A stretch of DNA of 64,000 bases from Bryopsis sp. KO-2023 (taxonomy: Eukaryota; Chlorophyta; Ulvophyceae; Bryopsidales; Bryopsidaceae), in assembly GCA_030272585.1 (NCBI GenBank), contig BSYQ01000011.1:1-64000 (forward strand), in the 5' to 3' direction. Positions within the stretch are counted from its first letter, which is position 1. The number at the start of each line of letters is the position of its first letter. Below the pieces are notes generated by a model that did not search any database, had not been told where the DNA came from, and saw nothing but the letters and a program-made list of their open reading frames with translations. Positions 1-9,110 of the stretch are shown piece after piece. Both the position numbers and the translations under genes were made by a program.

Positions 1-163
1 AAGAATGTCAAAACAACAAGTGGGCCTCTTAAGTACCCCTAAGTGTAGTACGCTGACGCATGCCCCAAACTCTGGGTCTAATCTGTCTTACTCGTGAACC
101 CACATGCGTCAGCCACCCTCGGCTCTATCCCAAACTACCTCGTATAGCGCTAAAAGACTAACA
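1..163 (-). repeat. Family A LTR, partial at window edge
   Basis: This sequence matches the first part of the family A LTR, read on the minus strand: it begins TGTTAGTC at 163 and runs off the window. It interrupts the pol frame of element E just after the RNase H domain, so a third family A insertion (solo LTR or full element) lies mostly outside. The expected 5-bp target duplication would be CTCTG (164-168), and its mate cannot be seen here. Confidence 0.85.
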
Positions 164-895
164 CTCTGCCTGATGTGTGGCCCTGCTCAACGCATCTGCC
201 ACCACATTGTCTCTGCCTGGCCGGTACTTGATCTCGAACTTGAAGGATTGCAGAGTTTCCATCCATCTTGCCTGCCTCTGTGACAGATGAGGTTGGGTGT
301 GCAAAAATTTTAGAGGTGCATGATCGGTGTGCACGGTGAACTCCTGAGCATCCAAGTAGTGCCTCCACACTTTCAGAGCATGCACCACAGCCAACAGCTC
401 CTTTTCATGAGTCGCATAGTTGAGCTCTGCCGGTTGCAGTTTCCTGCTTTCATATGCCACTGGTTGCTGACCCTGCCCCTGGTCCTGTGTTAGGACTGCT
501 CCAATAGCATAGTCTGAGGCATCTGTGATCACCTCGAATCTCAGACTTGGGTCAGGCACCAAAAGCACTGGTGCAGACATTAACGCCTCCTTGACATCCT
601 GCATTGCTGCAGCTTCTGCCTCAGTCCATTTCCACACTGCCTCCTTTTTCAATAGAGCAGTGAGTGGTTTGGCTCTTGCAGAAAAATCCTTGATGAATCT
701 TCTGTAATAGTTTGCCAATCCCAGAAATGACCTGAGATCCTTCACTGAAGTCAAAGGTGGCCAGTCCCTGATGACCTGCACCTTACTCTGCAACACCTGT
801 ACTCCTGCAGCACTCAACTCATGCCCCAGAAACTCAACTTGCTCCTTGCAGATTTCACATTTGGAAGCTGAAGCATATAATTTTTGCTCCCTCAA
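164..895 (-). pseudogene. pol: E pol fragment: RT connection and RNase H
   Basis: This is the downstream part of element E polymerase. Visible motifs are the RT thumb/connection with [16 protein letters not shown], the RNase H start FEVITDASDYAIGAVL, the THEKELLAVV block, HTDHAPLKF and the closing VADALSR. It is cut off at the 3' side by the family A LTR at position 163 and separated from the RT core by N1. When N1 and one copy of its 8-bp target duplication are left out, the frame joins to the fragment at 1,360-3,248. No integrase is visible. The product cannot be made in the present state. Confidence 0.85.
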
Positions 896-1359
896 CAGAG
901 ATAGGACTTGGGCCGATTTTTTGGTCCGGCTCCGGTCCGGTCCGGTTACGGTCGGGTTACGGTCACCGTACTACGGCCGTAATTCCGTACCGTAACCGGA
1001 GTAATATGCTGTTTTTACGGTACGGAACAGGTACGGTATAGCTACGGCAGGCCCTAAATCATCGTGAAGTAGTGTGGTTCAGTGCTAAAGCGTTAGGCTG
1101 CAGTCTGTAGGGTCGCAGGTTCGAATCCCCCTGGGTTCCTTTGGAATCGCGGGACCCCGCGGGGGTCACTTTCTACGGTTTACGGTTGGTACGGCCGTTA
1201 CGGTCATTACGGTCCGGTACGGAGCGGTACGGAGCGGTACGGAGCTACGGTTACGGCCGTAAAAGTACGATTTTCCGACGAAAATTGTACTCCGGTTACG
1301 GTCCGGTTACGGCGTTACGGTACGGTTACGGTGACCGTAACCGTAAAGTCCTATCACTG
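896..1359. mobile_element. Non-autonomous hAT element N1, copy 1
   Basis: This 464-bp element begins CAGAGATAGGACTT and ends AAGTCCTATCACTG, giving near-perfect 14-bp terminal inverted repeats. It is flanked by an exact 8-bp target duplication TCCCTCAA (888-895 and 1,360-1,367). The CAGAG terminus and 8-bp duplication are hAT hallmarks. Subterminal regions are packed with TTACGG/CCGTAA and CCGGT motifs, the likely transposase-binding arrays. The centre holds a tRNA-Cys-like sequence. It has no coding capacity and splits the pol frame of element E. A second copy lies at 47,959-48,416. Confidence 0.93.
1068..1139 (+). other. tRNA-Cys-like module in N1
   Basis: This 72-nt block resembles a tRNA. 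A box A-like stretch (TGGTTCAGTGCTAAAGC) is followed by CTGCAGT, like the GCA anticodon loop of tRNA-Cys, then by a perfect box B (GGTTCGAATCC) and GGGTTCC in the acceptor position. The 5' acceptor and anticodon stems do not pair well, so a working tRNA is unlikely; an internal Pol III promoter is plausible. It is nearly unchanged in the second N1 copy. Confidence 0.6.
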
Positions 1360-3248
1360 TCCCTCAATCTCTGCATCACCTTTTTCAAGTGAACCTTGTG
1401 TTCTGCCCAACTCTTGCTAAAAATCAAGATGTCATCTAAGTAAACGATGCAGAAGGTATCCAGAAAATCATGTAACACATGATTCATTGTGTTCATGAAG
1501 GTGGCAGGAGCATTTGTCAGCCCAAAAGGAAGAACAATGTACTCGTAGAGGCCATACCTGGTGCGGAAGGCCGTTTTCTCACAGTCTGCAGGGTCCAACC
1601 GCACCTGATGGTAGCCTGCGCAGAGATCAATTTTGCTGAAGCAGCGAGCTCCCTGAATCTGATCCAGCAATTCCTCTATCCTTGGGATAGGGTACCTGTT
1701 CTTCACCGTTAGTTTGTTAAGTGCCCGAAAGTCTACGCACATCCTAAGCTTTCCGTTCTTCTTAGGAACAAACAAAATTGGTGAACCCCAGGGTGACTTG
1801 CTAGGTCTGATAAAACCCTGCTTCAGTAACTCTGCCAACTGCTTCTTCAATTCTTCTCTTTCTGCAAAACTGGCTCTATAAAGCCCCTTTTTCACTGGTT
1901 CTGCCCCTTCTACCAATTCAATCTTGTGGTTCACACCCCTGTCAGGAGGCAATTCCTGCGGCAGTTCCTCTTTAAACAAATCCTGAAACTCCTTTCTGAT
2001 CTGTTTTTCTAGCTCAACTGCCTCTTTCTGTTCCTCTGACAAGGTTTCTGGTTCACTGCCTCTCACTGCATCAGTACTTTCCAAACCATTTATTGAACAT
2101 CCATTATTTACTTCCCGTAAATTCAATAGGTACATCGGCAGGCCCTTGCGAGCTGCCCGAGCTACCTCATGTGCAGACATGAGGTCCAAATCTGCTGTAC
2201 TGCAATCTTCCAATCTGCCTGTTTGCATTCTAAGTTTAACGACTCTACCCTGAGGCCCCTGCAAAGCCACTATCTTTTCCTGCCAATCTATGGTGGGGTT
2301 ATGTTTGATCAACCAAGACATACCCAGCACCAGGTCATATCTGCCCAGTGTTACTGCATACATCTTTTCTTCAGACACAAACCTCCCCATCTTGACACTG
2401 GCCTGCAGTTCTTTTTCTACCTTTTCTGAAGTCCTGCCATCTGCCAACTGAACTTCAGAAACTGCCTCAGAGTGTTGTGTCTGTATGCTGTTTTCCTGCA
2501 ACCAATCTTTCGAAACAAAATTGTCGGTTGCACCACTATCTATCAAAATTCTAGCAAAACAATCTGCCACAAACCCTGTGGTCTTCAACATTCCCTGAGT
2601 CCCCCCATGGACTCCTCTCAACTTCAAAAGTGGGGGTTCATCCAAGCTATATCCTTTAAAGCAAACTTCATTAGGTCTGCCCAGCCCAGATTCCTCTCTC
2701 ACTGAAAACAGGTCTGCGGTGTCTGCCCTCAGATCACCAGCAGCACCAACATGCACTGAAAAATCATGCAGGTCAGGTGTGGCCCCGCCTGGCCCTGCAC
2801 CTACTGCCTCTGAGAATTGAGTAGTTGTGGCTACCGTAGGCACATCAACCCCCTCAATCTCACTCCATGACCCTGCAGGTGTCAGTGCCTCCTGCACTAC
2901 ACCTTCAGAATCCTTCTCTAAAACATCTGCAGATGCTGCGACTCCGCGCCCAGCATCTACCATTGCACTCTTCAAACAAACTGCAAGCCTCCCCAACTTT
3001 GGCAGACCACTTGCAGTACTGCTCACCTTCTCCCTAAGGCCTCCAGAATTCCCTGCACCGGTGTCCCTGCCTGGACCACCACCTGCAGAAATTCCATCCA
3101 TGAATCTTACACACTTCTCCTTGGTTACGGCTACGCACGGCTCATCAACCTTAGAATGGACTCCGCGCCCATAGGCTACCCTCCCCTGAGGTAACACCTT
3201 GTGTGGGTGGCTACGCCGACCTTCCCACACTCCACTTCTGTCCTCCTG
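1360..3248 (-). pseudogene. pol: E pol fragment: protease and reverse transcriptase
   Basis: This is the upstream part of element E polymerase. A Pro/Ser/Glu-rich N-terminal stretch leads into a retroviral-type aspartic protease with ILIDSGATDNF, then an RT with FIRPSKSPWGSPILF, RMCVDFRALN, and the catalytic YLDDILIFS. The reading frame is open from the A2 insertion point at 3,248 to the N1 insertion point. It is separated from its gag (24,547-25,716) by the whole of element A2 and from its RNase H by N1. The chromosomal order, target duplications and matching frames show that these pieces were once one gene. Confidence 0.9.
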
Positions 3249-3672
3249 TGATAGTGAAGCTTGTGGGTGACGCAATAGTGGTCGGCTGTGTTGGTTGGAT
3301 TCGTGATAACTTGCTGGCTAACGCAAGTATACTTGTGGGGTTTGTTGGTTTAGACAACTCTCTAGCTAGCGCGGTTGTGAACGCTACTAGAGCACTTGGG
3401 TTGGGAAGTGATTGCGTCAGGCAAACACTTAACACACACACACACACAAACACACACACAAGCGGGAACACACCAATCCCACGAATCCCGAGTTCTTACA
3501 AAGTAACTATGAGTGTCAAAACAACGAGTGGGCCTCTTAAGTACCCCTAAGTGTAGTACGCTGACGCATGCCCCAAACTCTGGGTCTAATCTGTCTTACT
3601 CGTGAACCCACATGCGTCAGCCACCCTCGGCTCTATCCCAAACTACCTCGTATAGCGCTAAAAGACTAACAT
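3249..3672 (-). repeat. A2 3' LTR
   Basis: This 424-bp LTR reads TGTTAG...CTATCA on the minus strand. It contains a (CA)n/(GT)n microsatellite near 3,427-3,465. The G-rich purine tract lies just upstream in element orientation (C run at 3,676-3,684 on the plus strand). It matches the 5' LTR at 24,075-24,497. Confidence 0.93.
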
Positions 3673-3868
3673 ACGCCCCCCCCGCAAAAAGTGGGCGCCC
3701 ACGCACACCAAAACACAAAGAAAAACAAAAAAACACAAAAACACAAACACAAAACTCACCCACTCCCATACCCACACCCAACTGTCTTGGACCTGTCTCT
3801 TGCTCTGACGTCTCTGACAGCTGCTGCACGCACACACTTGGTCGACGATAACTCCTTTTCCCTCCTCC

Positions 3869-5683
3869 TTAACGCTGTTCCTGCGCTTGCGCTTGCTGGA
3901 TAGCACGCTGCTCTTGCGCATGCGCTTGCTGCACTGCACGATACCGGACACAGGGATCAAATGCGGCAGCCACCCTCTTGGACTTAAGGAATGGCAGATC
4001 CCTTGTGATGCCGGACACCTTGAGCTGCCGCTTCACACACATGTTGCAGTGTGGCAACTTCTCGTGCTCAGCCGGGAACGAAGGGATTTCTTCGAACGTC
4101 GAGCGTGTCAGCTTTAACATATGGGCAGGTAGAGAGAATGGGGAGACGGTGGCGATGGACTTGTTGTCCACTTCCGCGACTTTTTGGACCGCCGTGACGA
4201 TGCGCCCCAGCATCGAGTATGCCAACCAATGAGCATCACACACGAGGTGATACCCACAAGGAAGGACGGAATACTTCTTCTGCGTCAGCCGCTGAGCACT
4301 TGCCTGCATTGGGCTTCTTCCGCACCAAATGCACATGGGCAACTCGTGAAAGTGCCGGTTGCCGCGGTAATTTTGCAAGGCTCGGTCCCTGGGGTTAGTA
4401 TATTGGACCTTCGGCCATTTCTCTGACGCAGTGATGGGGTTGCAAGCCTCCTCGATATCCTCCCGTGACAGGTTCACTTCGCTGGGTGCAGCATCCACTT
4501 TGTCCTGAGCAGCCGCCCTTAATCTCCTGAGCTTAACCTTTTCTCGGAAAGCCCGAAGTGCTGCTTCTGTTGGAGCTAACTCCAACGGTGGATGGACCGC
4601 ACGCTGAACCTCTGTCACCTGGCTTGGCCCTTCATCATTCCTTATTTCCCCGTCCTCCAGTTCAGAACTAGGACCTTCGAGCCTAGGAGGTGGACTGCCG
4701 AAGTCAATTTCTTCGTGAAAATCCAAGTCCAAAAGCTCCTCCTCTCTCATGTCGAATAAGTCCTCCCCCGGTGCTATTGCGGTAGCCTCATCTCCGGGAG
4801 TCTGAACTGTTGGTGCTGGTTGTGAGGGTGCTGGAGTCTTTAATGCGGCAGCCTTTAACTTGAGTAACAAGTTGGCTCTTGCTGCATCTCCAGGCATACG
4901 ATCCCTCGGTGGCTCACCACCTTCATCGTCACCGTCCTCTCGCCTTCTCTTTCCGTGTGGATCTTCATCCCTACACGGCGAGCTTGGGCGTTTGTTTTTC
5001 CCTTTCCCCTTGCCCTTGCTTGAGCCTCCCGCATCATCGTCCTTGGACGGTTCCAGATCAAGTGTTGCGTTTGACAACAGAACTTGGACTTGGCGATCCA
5101 GTTCTTCGCGTACCCGTGGTGCTGGTACCGCCGGGTTCAAACGCAGCATCTTGTCCGTTGTTTCGCTCTGCACTTGAAGTTTTTCAGAGCCGTCTCTGAG
5201 GGACTCTCCCAGCAAATCGATCTGCAGCTCTTGTTCTGCCAATTCCTTCTTAAGGTTGTTGGCTGCTGCACTCCACGCGGTTGCTACAGCTTGCTGCAGC
5301 GTTTCCTCTACCGCGGTAAATCGATCCACTATTCCCCCGAGAGCTTGCTTACGGAGGTCATTCTCACGATGGTTAGCCATCATGTGAGATTGGAACCGCT
5401 GCTTCTTCAGCTTCATGGCTTCCAATTTTTCCTCCAAGACCTTGGTCTTGTCCTCCGCTTCTTTCTTTGCCGCCTCCGTCTTTTCCTTGGCTTTCTCCGC
5501 TGCCTCCTTCGCAGCCTCAGCTGCTTTCGTCCGGTCACTCAACTCTGAGAGCTGCCGGGTTAAGGCCTCATTGTTCTGCAGCACTTCCTCTGCGGTCGAC
5601 GTAAAGTGCTGCAGCTCCTCTTCTTTTTTAGCTACCTCCGCTTCCAACCTCGCAATAATTGCGGCGGGTGTATCGGCAGCCAT
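3869..5683 (-). CDS. A2 accessory protein, coiled coil plus Cys/His-rich C-terminus
   Basis: This 604-residue frame lies between pol and the 3' LTR, the place where envelope genes sit in some Ty3 elements. No signal peptide or membrane segment is visible, so it is not an envelope protein. I start it at the ATG giving MAADTPAAII. Residues about 5-150 form a Lys/Glu/Ala-rich coiled coil, followed by a basic stretch and an acidic middle. The last third holds CIWCGRSP, a PCGYHLVCDAHW block and HCNMCVKRQ, suggesting zinc binding. A CTTATAAG box lies about 120 bp upstream (5,799-5,806) and could be an internal promoter. Its function is unknown. The A1 copy is broken, and element D carries a shorter analogue in the same place. 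Confidence 0.75.
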   Translation of the reverse strand: MAADTPAAIIARLEAEVAKKEEELQHFTSTAEEVLQNNEALTRQLSELSDRTKAAEAAKEAAEKAKEKTEAAKKEAEDKTKVLEEKLEAMKLKKQRFQSHMMANHRENDLRKQALGGIVDRFTAVEETLQQAVATAWSAAANNLKKELAEQELQIDLLGESLRDGSEKLQVQSETTDKMLRLNPAVPAPRVREELDRQVQVLLSNATLDLEPSKDDDAGGSSKGKGKGKNKRPSSPCRDEDPHGKRRREDGDDEGGEPPRDRMPGDAARANLLLKLKAAALKTPAPSQPAPTVQTPGDEATAIAPGEDLFDMREEELLDLDFHEEIDFGSPPPRLEGPSSELEDGEIRNDEGPSQVTEVQRAVHPPLELAPTEAALRAFREKVKLRRLRAAAQDKVDAAPSEVNLSREDIEEACNPITASEKWPKVQYTNPRDRALQNYRGNRHFHELPMCIWCGRSPMQASAQRLTQKKYSVLPCGYHLVCDAHWLAYSMLGRIVTAVQKVAEVDNKSIATVSPFSLPAHMLKLTRSTFEEIPSFPAEHEKLPHCNMCVKRQLKVSGITRDLPFLKSKRVAAAFDPCVRYRAVQQAHAQEQRAIQQAQAQEQR

Positions 5684-5893
5684 TATGTTCGTCGGAAAGA
5701 AAGATATAAACAACGGTTTGTGCGTCTTTAGACTCTTTTTCACTCAGGAGCTCGCTCCGTTTACACAAACACTAGGGCAAAATGGTTCGAGGGCTGCGCT
5801 TATAAGGCTGGGTGACTCGTACACTTTCCTCGTTGGGTTATTGGGGTGAGACACCAACGTTTCGCTCGGTTGGAGTCTCGTCAAGACCACCTC
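5684..5893 (-). other. A2 leader of the accessory frame
   Basis: This non-coding stretch is the A2 sequence just upstream of the accessory ATG. It continues across A1 at 17,040-17,279, because A1 is inserted after ACCTC at 5,889-5,893. It matches 13,353-13,558 of A1 in reverse orientation. Confidence 0.85.
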
Positions 5894-6313
5894 TGTTAGT
5901 CTTTTAGCGCTATCCGAGGTAGTTTGGGATAGAGCCGAGGGTGGCTGACGCATGTGGGTTCACGAGTAAGACAGATTAGACCCAGAGTTTGGGGCATGCG
6001 TCAGCGTACTACACTTAGGGGTACTTAAGAGGCCCACTCGTTGTTTTGACATCTTCTTTACTTTGTAAGAACTCGGGATTCGTGGGATTGGTGTGTTCCC
6101 GCTTGTGTGTGTGTTTGTGTGTGTGTGTGTTAAGTGTTTGCCTGACGCAATCACTTCCCAACCTAAGTGCTCTAGTAGCGTTCACAACCGCGCTAGCTAG
6201 AGAGTTGTCTAAAGCAACAAACCCCACAAGTATACTTGCGTTAGCCAGCAAGTTATCACGAATCCAACCCACACAGCCGACCACTATTGCGTCACCCACA
6301 AGCTTCACTATCA
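5894..6313 (+). repeat. A1 5' LTR
   Basis: This 420-bp LTR starts TGTTAG and ends CTATCA. It includes a GT microsatellite and several GACGC/GCGTC palindromic patches. It is matched by the 3' LTR at 16,615-17,034. Confidence 0.95.
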
Positions 6314-6315
6314 AT

Positions 6316-6327
6316 TGGTTTCGGAGC
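6316..6327 (+). promoter_or_regulatory. A1 primer binding site
   Basis: TGGTTTCGGAGC begins two bases after the LTR, the expected place for the primer binding site of minus-strand cDNA synthesis. It would pair with a 3' end GCTCCGAAACCA. It differs from the usual plant initiator-Met site TGGTATCAGAGC. The same 12-mer follows the 5' LTR of A2, D, E and G. Confidence 0.85.
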
Positions 6328-6458
6328 GAGGCAAGAACTTTAAGTTCTTGAGATCGAAACTTGTGAACGTGGCGCAACAAACGTTTTTGTTTGTTTGTTT
6401 GGTAGAGAGAAACTCCAACCGTGGTTGTTGAGTACTCCCAAATAGTGGCTGAGAGACC

Positions 6459-9110
6459 ATGGCTGACCGTGAACACGCATTGGCAGTGCGCGAGCCTCAA
6501 GTTGAAGAGCCAGGGATTGAACCTGAGTTCGATGAGGAATTGCCTGACGCACCCAATGTTGTGTACCAACAAATAAACGTCCAGAACATCCACAATGTCC
6601 AGCAAGCAGCTGTCGACATAGACATGGGAGCTGATGCGGAAGCCTTAAGAGAGGATGTGGATGCGGTCCATGACCGTGTGGACGATTTAGCCCACGGGCT
6701 AAGGGGTCACCTGCAGCAAGTTGACCAGACACTGGGGCAGAGGCTAGCCCATACTGAGGCCTCTGTGTCGAACCAACTGGCTGGCGCATCAGAGGTGATC
6801 GGGCAGGCGCTGGAAACACAGCACCAGCATGCGCAACAGGTTGAGGCCACACAGCATGCGGTGGTGTCGCAACAGGAGAAGCTGGAGTCAGTAGCGGCTC
6901 AACATAGTCGATACGAGCAGAGGCTATTACGCCAAGATATCGATCATAGAAAAGAAAGAGCCGAGATCAGAGCTTCTGTGGATGCAATAACGAGGAGAAT
7001 GGATGCCGCAGACATTCTAGCGGACTCTCGTTTTGCTGACCTAAAAGAAACGGCTGAAGCATCAGCACTTCAGTTAAAACAACTCTCCGAGTTATCCCTT
7101 GTCCAAGGGCGGAGAATTGAAGGCTTATTAGGAACTGTTGCGGATTCCAACGAAAAAGTCGAACGGACTCTAGAATTGTTTCGGGAGTCCTTGCACAAAC
7201 AAGGTGCTGAGGTGAAGCGTTTGCAGAGCTCAAGAGTAGCAATTCAAAAAGATTTGATTGCCTTGGAGAAAAAGGCATCCAAAACTTGGGATCAGCAGCA
7301 AGATGCAGCTGATGTGGTTGCCTTAAGATTATCTGGCCTGGAACGAAGCATGGAGGATGTGAGTGGCGGAAGTCAGAGTGCCCAAAGTGGAAGTGATGCT
7401 CGAGCAGTATCACCAGAGCGTGAAGAATCAACTTCCCCTGAGCCTGAGGACTCAGCCTTTGGGATGCCGCTGCCGAAGAAATCAGTAAAGCAGTTGGCTG
7501 CATCATGGCCGCCACTAGACCAGAGCTTCGCGGTAGGAATGGTTGGGGCAGGAACCTCAACAATACCGGCTCCTCCAGCAGTACAGGTCGAGGAGGGTGA
7601 AATTGTTGCTGCAGAAGCACCACCATGCACTGCAGTGGACAGCGCACCAGACGCTGATTTCACATTCCCTCAGTTGATACCTCCAAGTACAAGAGCTCAG
7701 CCTGGAGTACGCATCTCAGAACCCGACTCTGCCGATGGATCACGTAGACCCACACGAACTAACCCAAGAGTTCTCTCCTCAGCAGAAGTGTTATATCAAA
7801 TTGACCTTGAGCGTGCTAAGGCACAGGTCAGAGAAGAGAAAGGAAAAGAACCCATGCAGGTCCCCACACGTACTGGAAGATTGGGACTTGGGTTAAGTGC
7901 TTTGGGAGCAAGGGTAGAAAATAATCCCTTTGCTGCACTTGGTTCATATGAGTCTACTGGTGGACCCAGTCGAGTTCCTCGCATGCGAGGTAACTTTGGA
8001 GACCCTGGTGATGACGACCCAGATGATGATGGCGGTGATGATTACCGCGACAGACGAAACCGCCCACCTTCCCGCATTCCAGGTGCGCCTGATGGCGGAG
8101 GAGGTGGTGGCGGCGGTGGAGATGGTGGAGGCGGTGGACCTCCCGGTGGACCTCCTGGTGGAGGTGGAGGTGGAGGTGGCGCTGGACCAGCAGGCCCAGG
8201 ACCTCCTAGGCAAGGACAGTGGTTGCCTAGCACCGTCAAGTTGCAAATGCCTCGTGCATTTAACGGAAGTGGAGAACCAAAAGCCCGTAAATGGCAAGTG
8301 CTCATGACGCGGTACTTGAGAACCTGCGGAGTGCATGAAGCACAGTGGCAATCGATTATGGCCACTAACCTTTATGGGGCTGCCTCGGATTGGTTAACGA
8401 TGCAAGAGTTGAAAATTCACCGAGGTGAAAGACCACCCTTCCGTGACTGGATGGACTTCATGGATGGCTTAGCTACAGCTTTCGAATTCTCTAGTGATCG
8501 AGATGAAGCGTGGCGTGACCTCCACAAACTCAAGCAGACTGGAACAGTGAAACAGTTTGTAAAAGAGTTTCAGCGTTTGGTCTTGAGGATTCCAGACCTC
8601 GAAGAGGATCACCAGTATTTGCTCTTCGTTGATGGACTCAAGAGTGAAGTTCAGAAGCTGGTCGCTGCAACGGTACCTCGAGATGTCGAGGCTGCCATCA
8701 TATCCGCCGAACGATTGGAAGCCCTTGGAGTTGGAACACAAGGCCAAGGAGGGCAGACCAATCAGAAAAAGAAAGGAGTCTGGCGTGGTGGAAGAAAGAA
8801 GAAAGGCCAGAATCAGGGTCAGCAGCAGCAGAACCCTACACCACCAGCCCAAGCACCACCACAAGCTGCTGCAGGAGTGCAACAGCAGCAGCAACAGCAA
8901 CAAGGACGAGGAGGAGGACGTGGTGGTGGTGGACGTGGACGCGGTGGTGGTAACCGTGGAAGAGGACAAGCCAATCAGGGAAGACAGAACCCCCAGGGGG
9001 GAGGGGGATATCATTGTTATCTTTGTGGAAAGAAGGGTCATCCTGTGAGGCAATGTCCTAGATTGGAGGAGGTGAAAAACCTCCCCGATGTAAAAAAAAT
9101 GTTAAACTGA
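6459..9110 (+). CDS. gag: A1 Gag polyprotein
   Basis: This 883-residue Gag forms the virus-like particle. The start MADREHALAVRE follows the 5' leader. Residues about 40-330 are a long alpha-helical, Gln/Glu-rich coiled coil. An acidic, Pro/Ser-rich linker follows, then a strong poly-Gly stretch near 545-585. The retrotransposon Gag core comes next (about 590-740, with WLTMQELKIHRG and a downstream LKQTGTVKQFVKEF). After a Gln/Gly/Arg-rich tail there is one CCHC zinc knuckle (CYLCGKKGHPVRQC). It ends in TGA two codons past an A8 run that probably serves as the frameshift site into pol. The very long N-terminal coiled coil is unusual for Ty3 Gag. The A2 copy differs by only a few residues. Confidence 0.95.
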   Translation: MADREHALAVREPQVEEPGIEPEFDEELPDAPNVVYQQINVQNIHNVQQAAVDIDMGADAEALREDVDAVHDRVDDLAHGLRGHLQQVDQTLGQRLAHTEASVSNQLAGASEVIGQALETQHQHAQQVEATQHAVVSQQEKLESVAAQHSRYEQRLLRQDIDHRKERAEIRASVDAITRRMDAADILADSRFADLKETAEASALQLKQLSELSLVQGRRIEGLLGTVADSNEKVERTLELFRESLHKQGAEVKRLQSSRVAIQKDLIALEKKASKTWDQQQDAADVVALRLSGLERSMEDVSGGSQSAQSGSDARAVSPEREESTSPEPEDSAFGMPLPKKSVKQLAASWPPLDQSFAVGMVGAGTSTIPAPPAVQVEEGEIVAAEAPPCTAVDSAPDADFTFPQLIPPSTRAQPGVRISEPDSADGSRRPTRTNPRVLSSAEVLYQIDLERAKAQVREEKGKEPMQVPTRTGRLGLGLSALGARVENNPFAALGSYESTGGPSRVPRMRGNFGDPGDDDPDDDGGDDYRDRRNRPPSRIPGAPDGGGGGGGGGDGGGGGPPGGPPGGGGGGGGAGPAGPGPPRQGQWLPSTVKLQMPRAFNGSGEPKARKWQVLMTRYLRTCGVHEAQWQSIMATNLYGAASDWLTMQELKIHRGERPPFRDWMDFMDGLATAFEFSSDRDEAWRDLHKLKQTGTVKQFVKEFQRLVLRIPDLEEDHQYLLFVDGLKSEVQKLVAATVPRDVEAAIISAERLEALGVGTQGQGGQTNQKKKGVWRGGRKKKGQNQGQQQQNPTPPAQAPPQAAAGVQQQQQQQQGRGGGRGGGGRGRGGGNRGRGQANQGRQNPQGGGGYHCYLCGKKGHPVRQCPRLEEVKNLPDVKKMLN
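9092..9098 (+). promoter_or_regulatory. Putative -1 frameshift heptamer between gag and pol
   Basis: The Gag frame reads GTA AAA AAA ATG TTA AAC TGA. The A AAA AAA heptamer fits the eukaryotic X XXY YYZ slippery pattern. A -1 shift enters the pol frame, which stays open without any stop from here to the first pol ATG at 9,368 and on to 13,108. The same arrangement is present in A2 near 21,290. No downstream pseudoknot was worked out. Confidence 0.6.

Noticed and set aside
3427-3465. CA/GT repeats as telomere-like or CRISPR-like sequence
   Set aside because: It is a simple microsatellite inside the family A LTR and appears in every copy of that LTR.
3869-5683. Envelope gene making family A an endogenous retrovirus
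   Set aside because: There is no signal peptide, transmembrane helix or furin-like site; the coiled coil and Cys/His clusters point to an intracellular protein.
6340-6852. Open frames antisense to gag and pol in all Ty3 elements (for example 6,967-7,647 and 8,469-9,053 minus, and their mirror copies)
   Set aside because: They lie opposite long, motif-rich genes, have repetitive Leu/Ser/Pro composition, and recur only because A1 and A2 are copies of each other.
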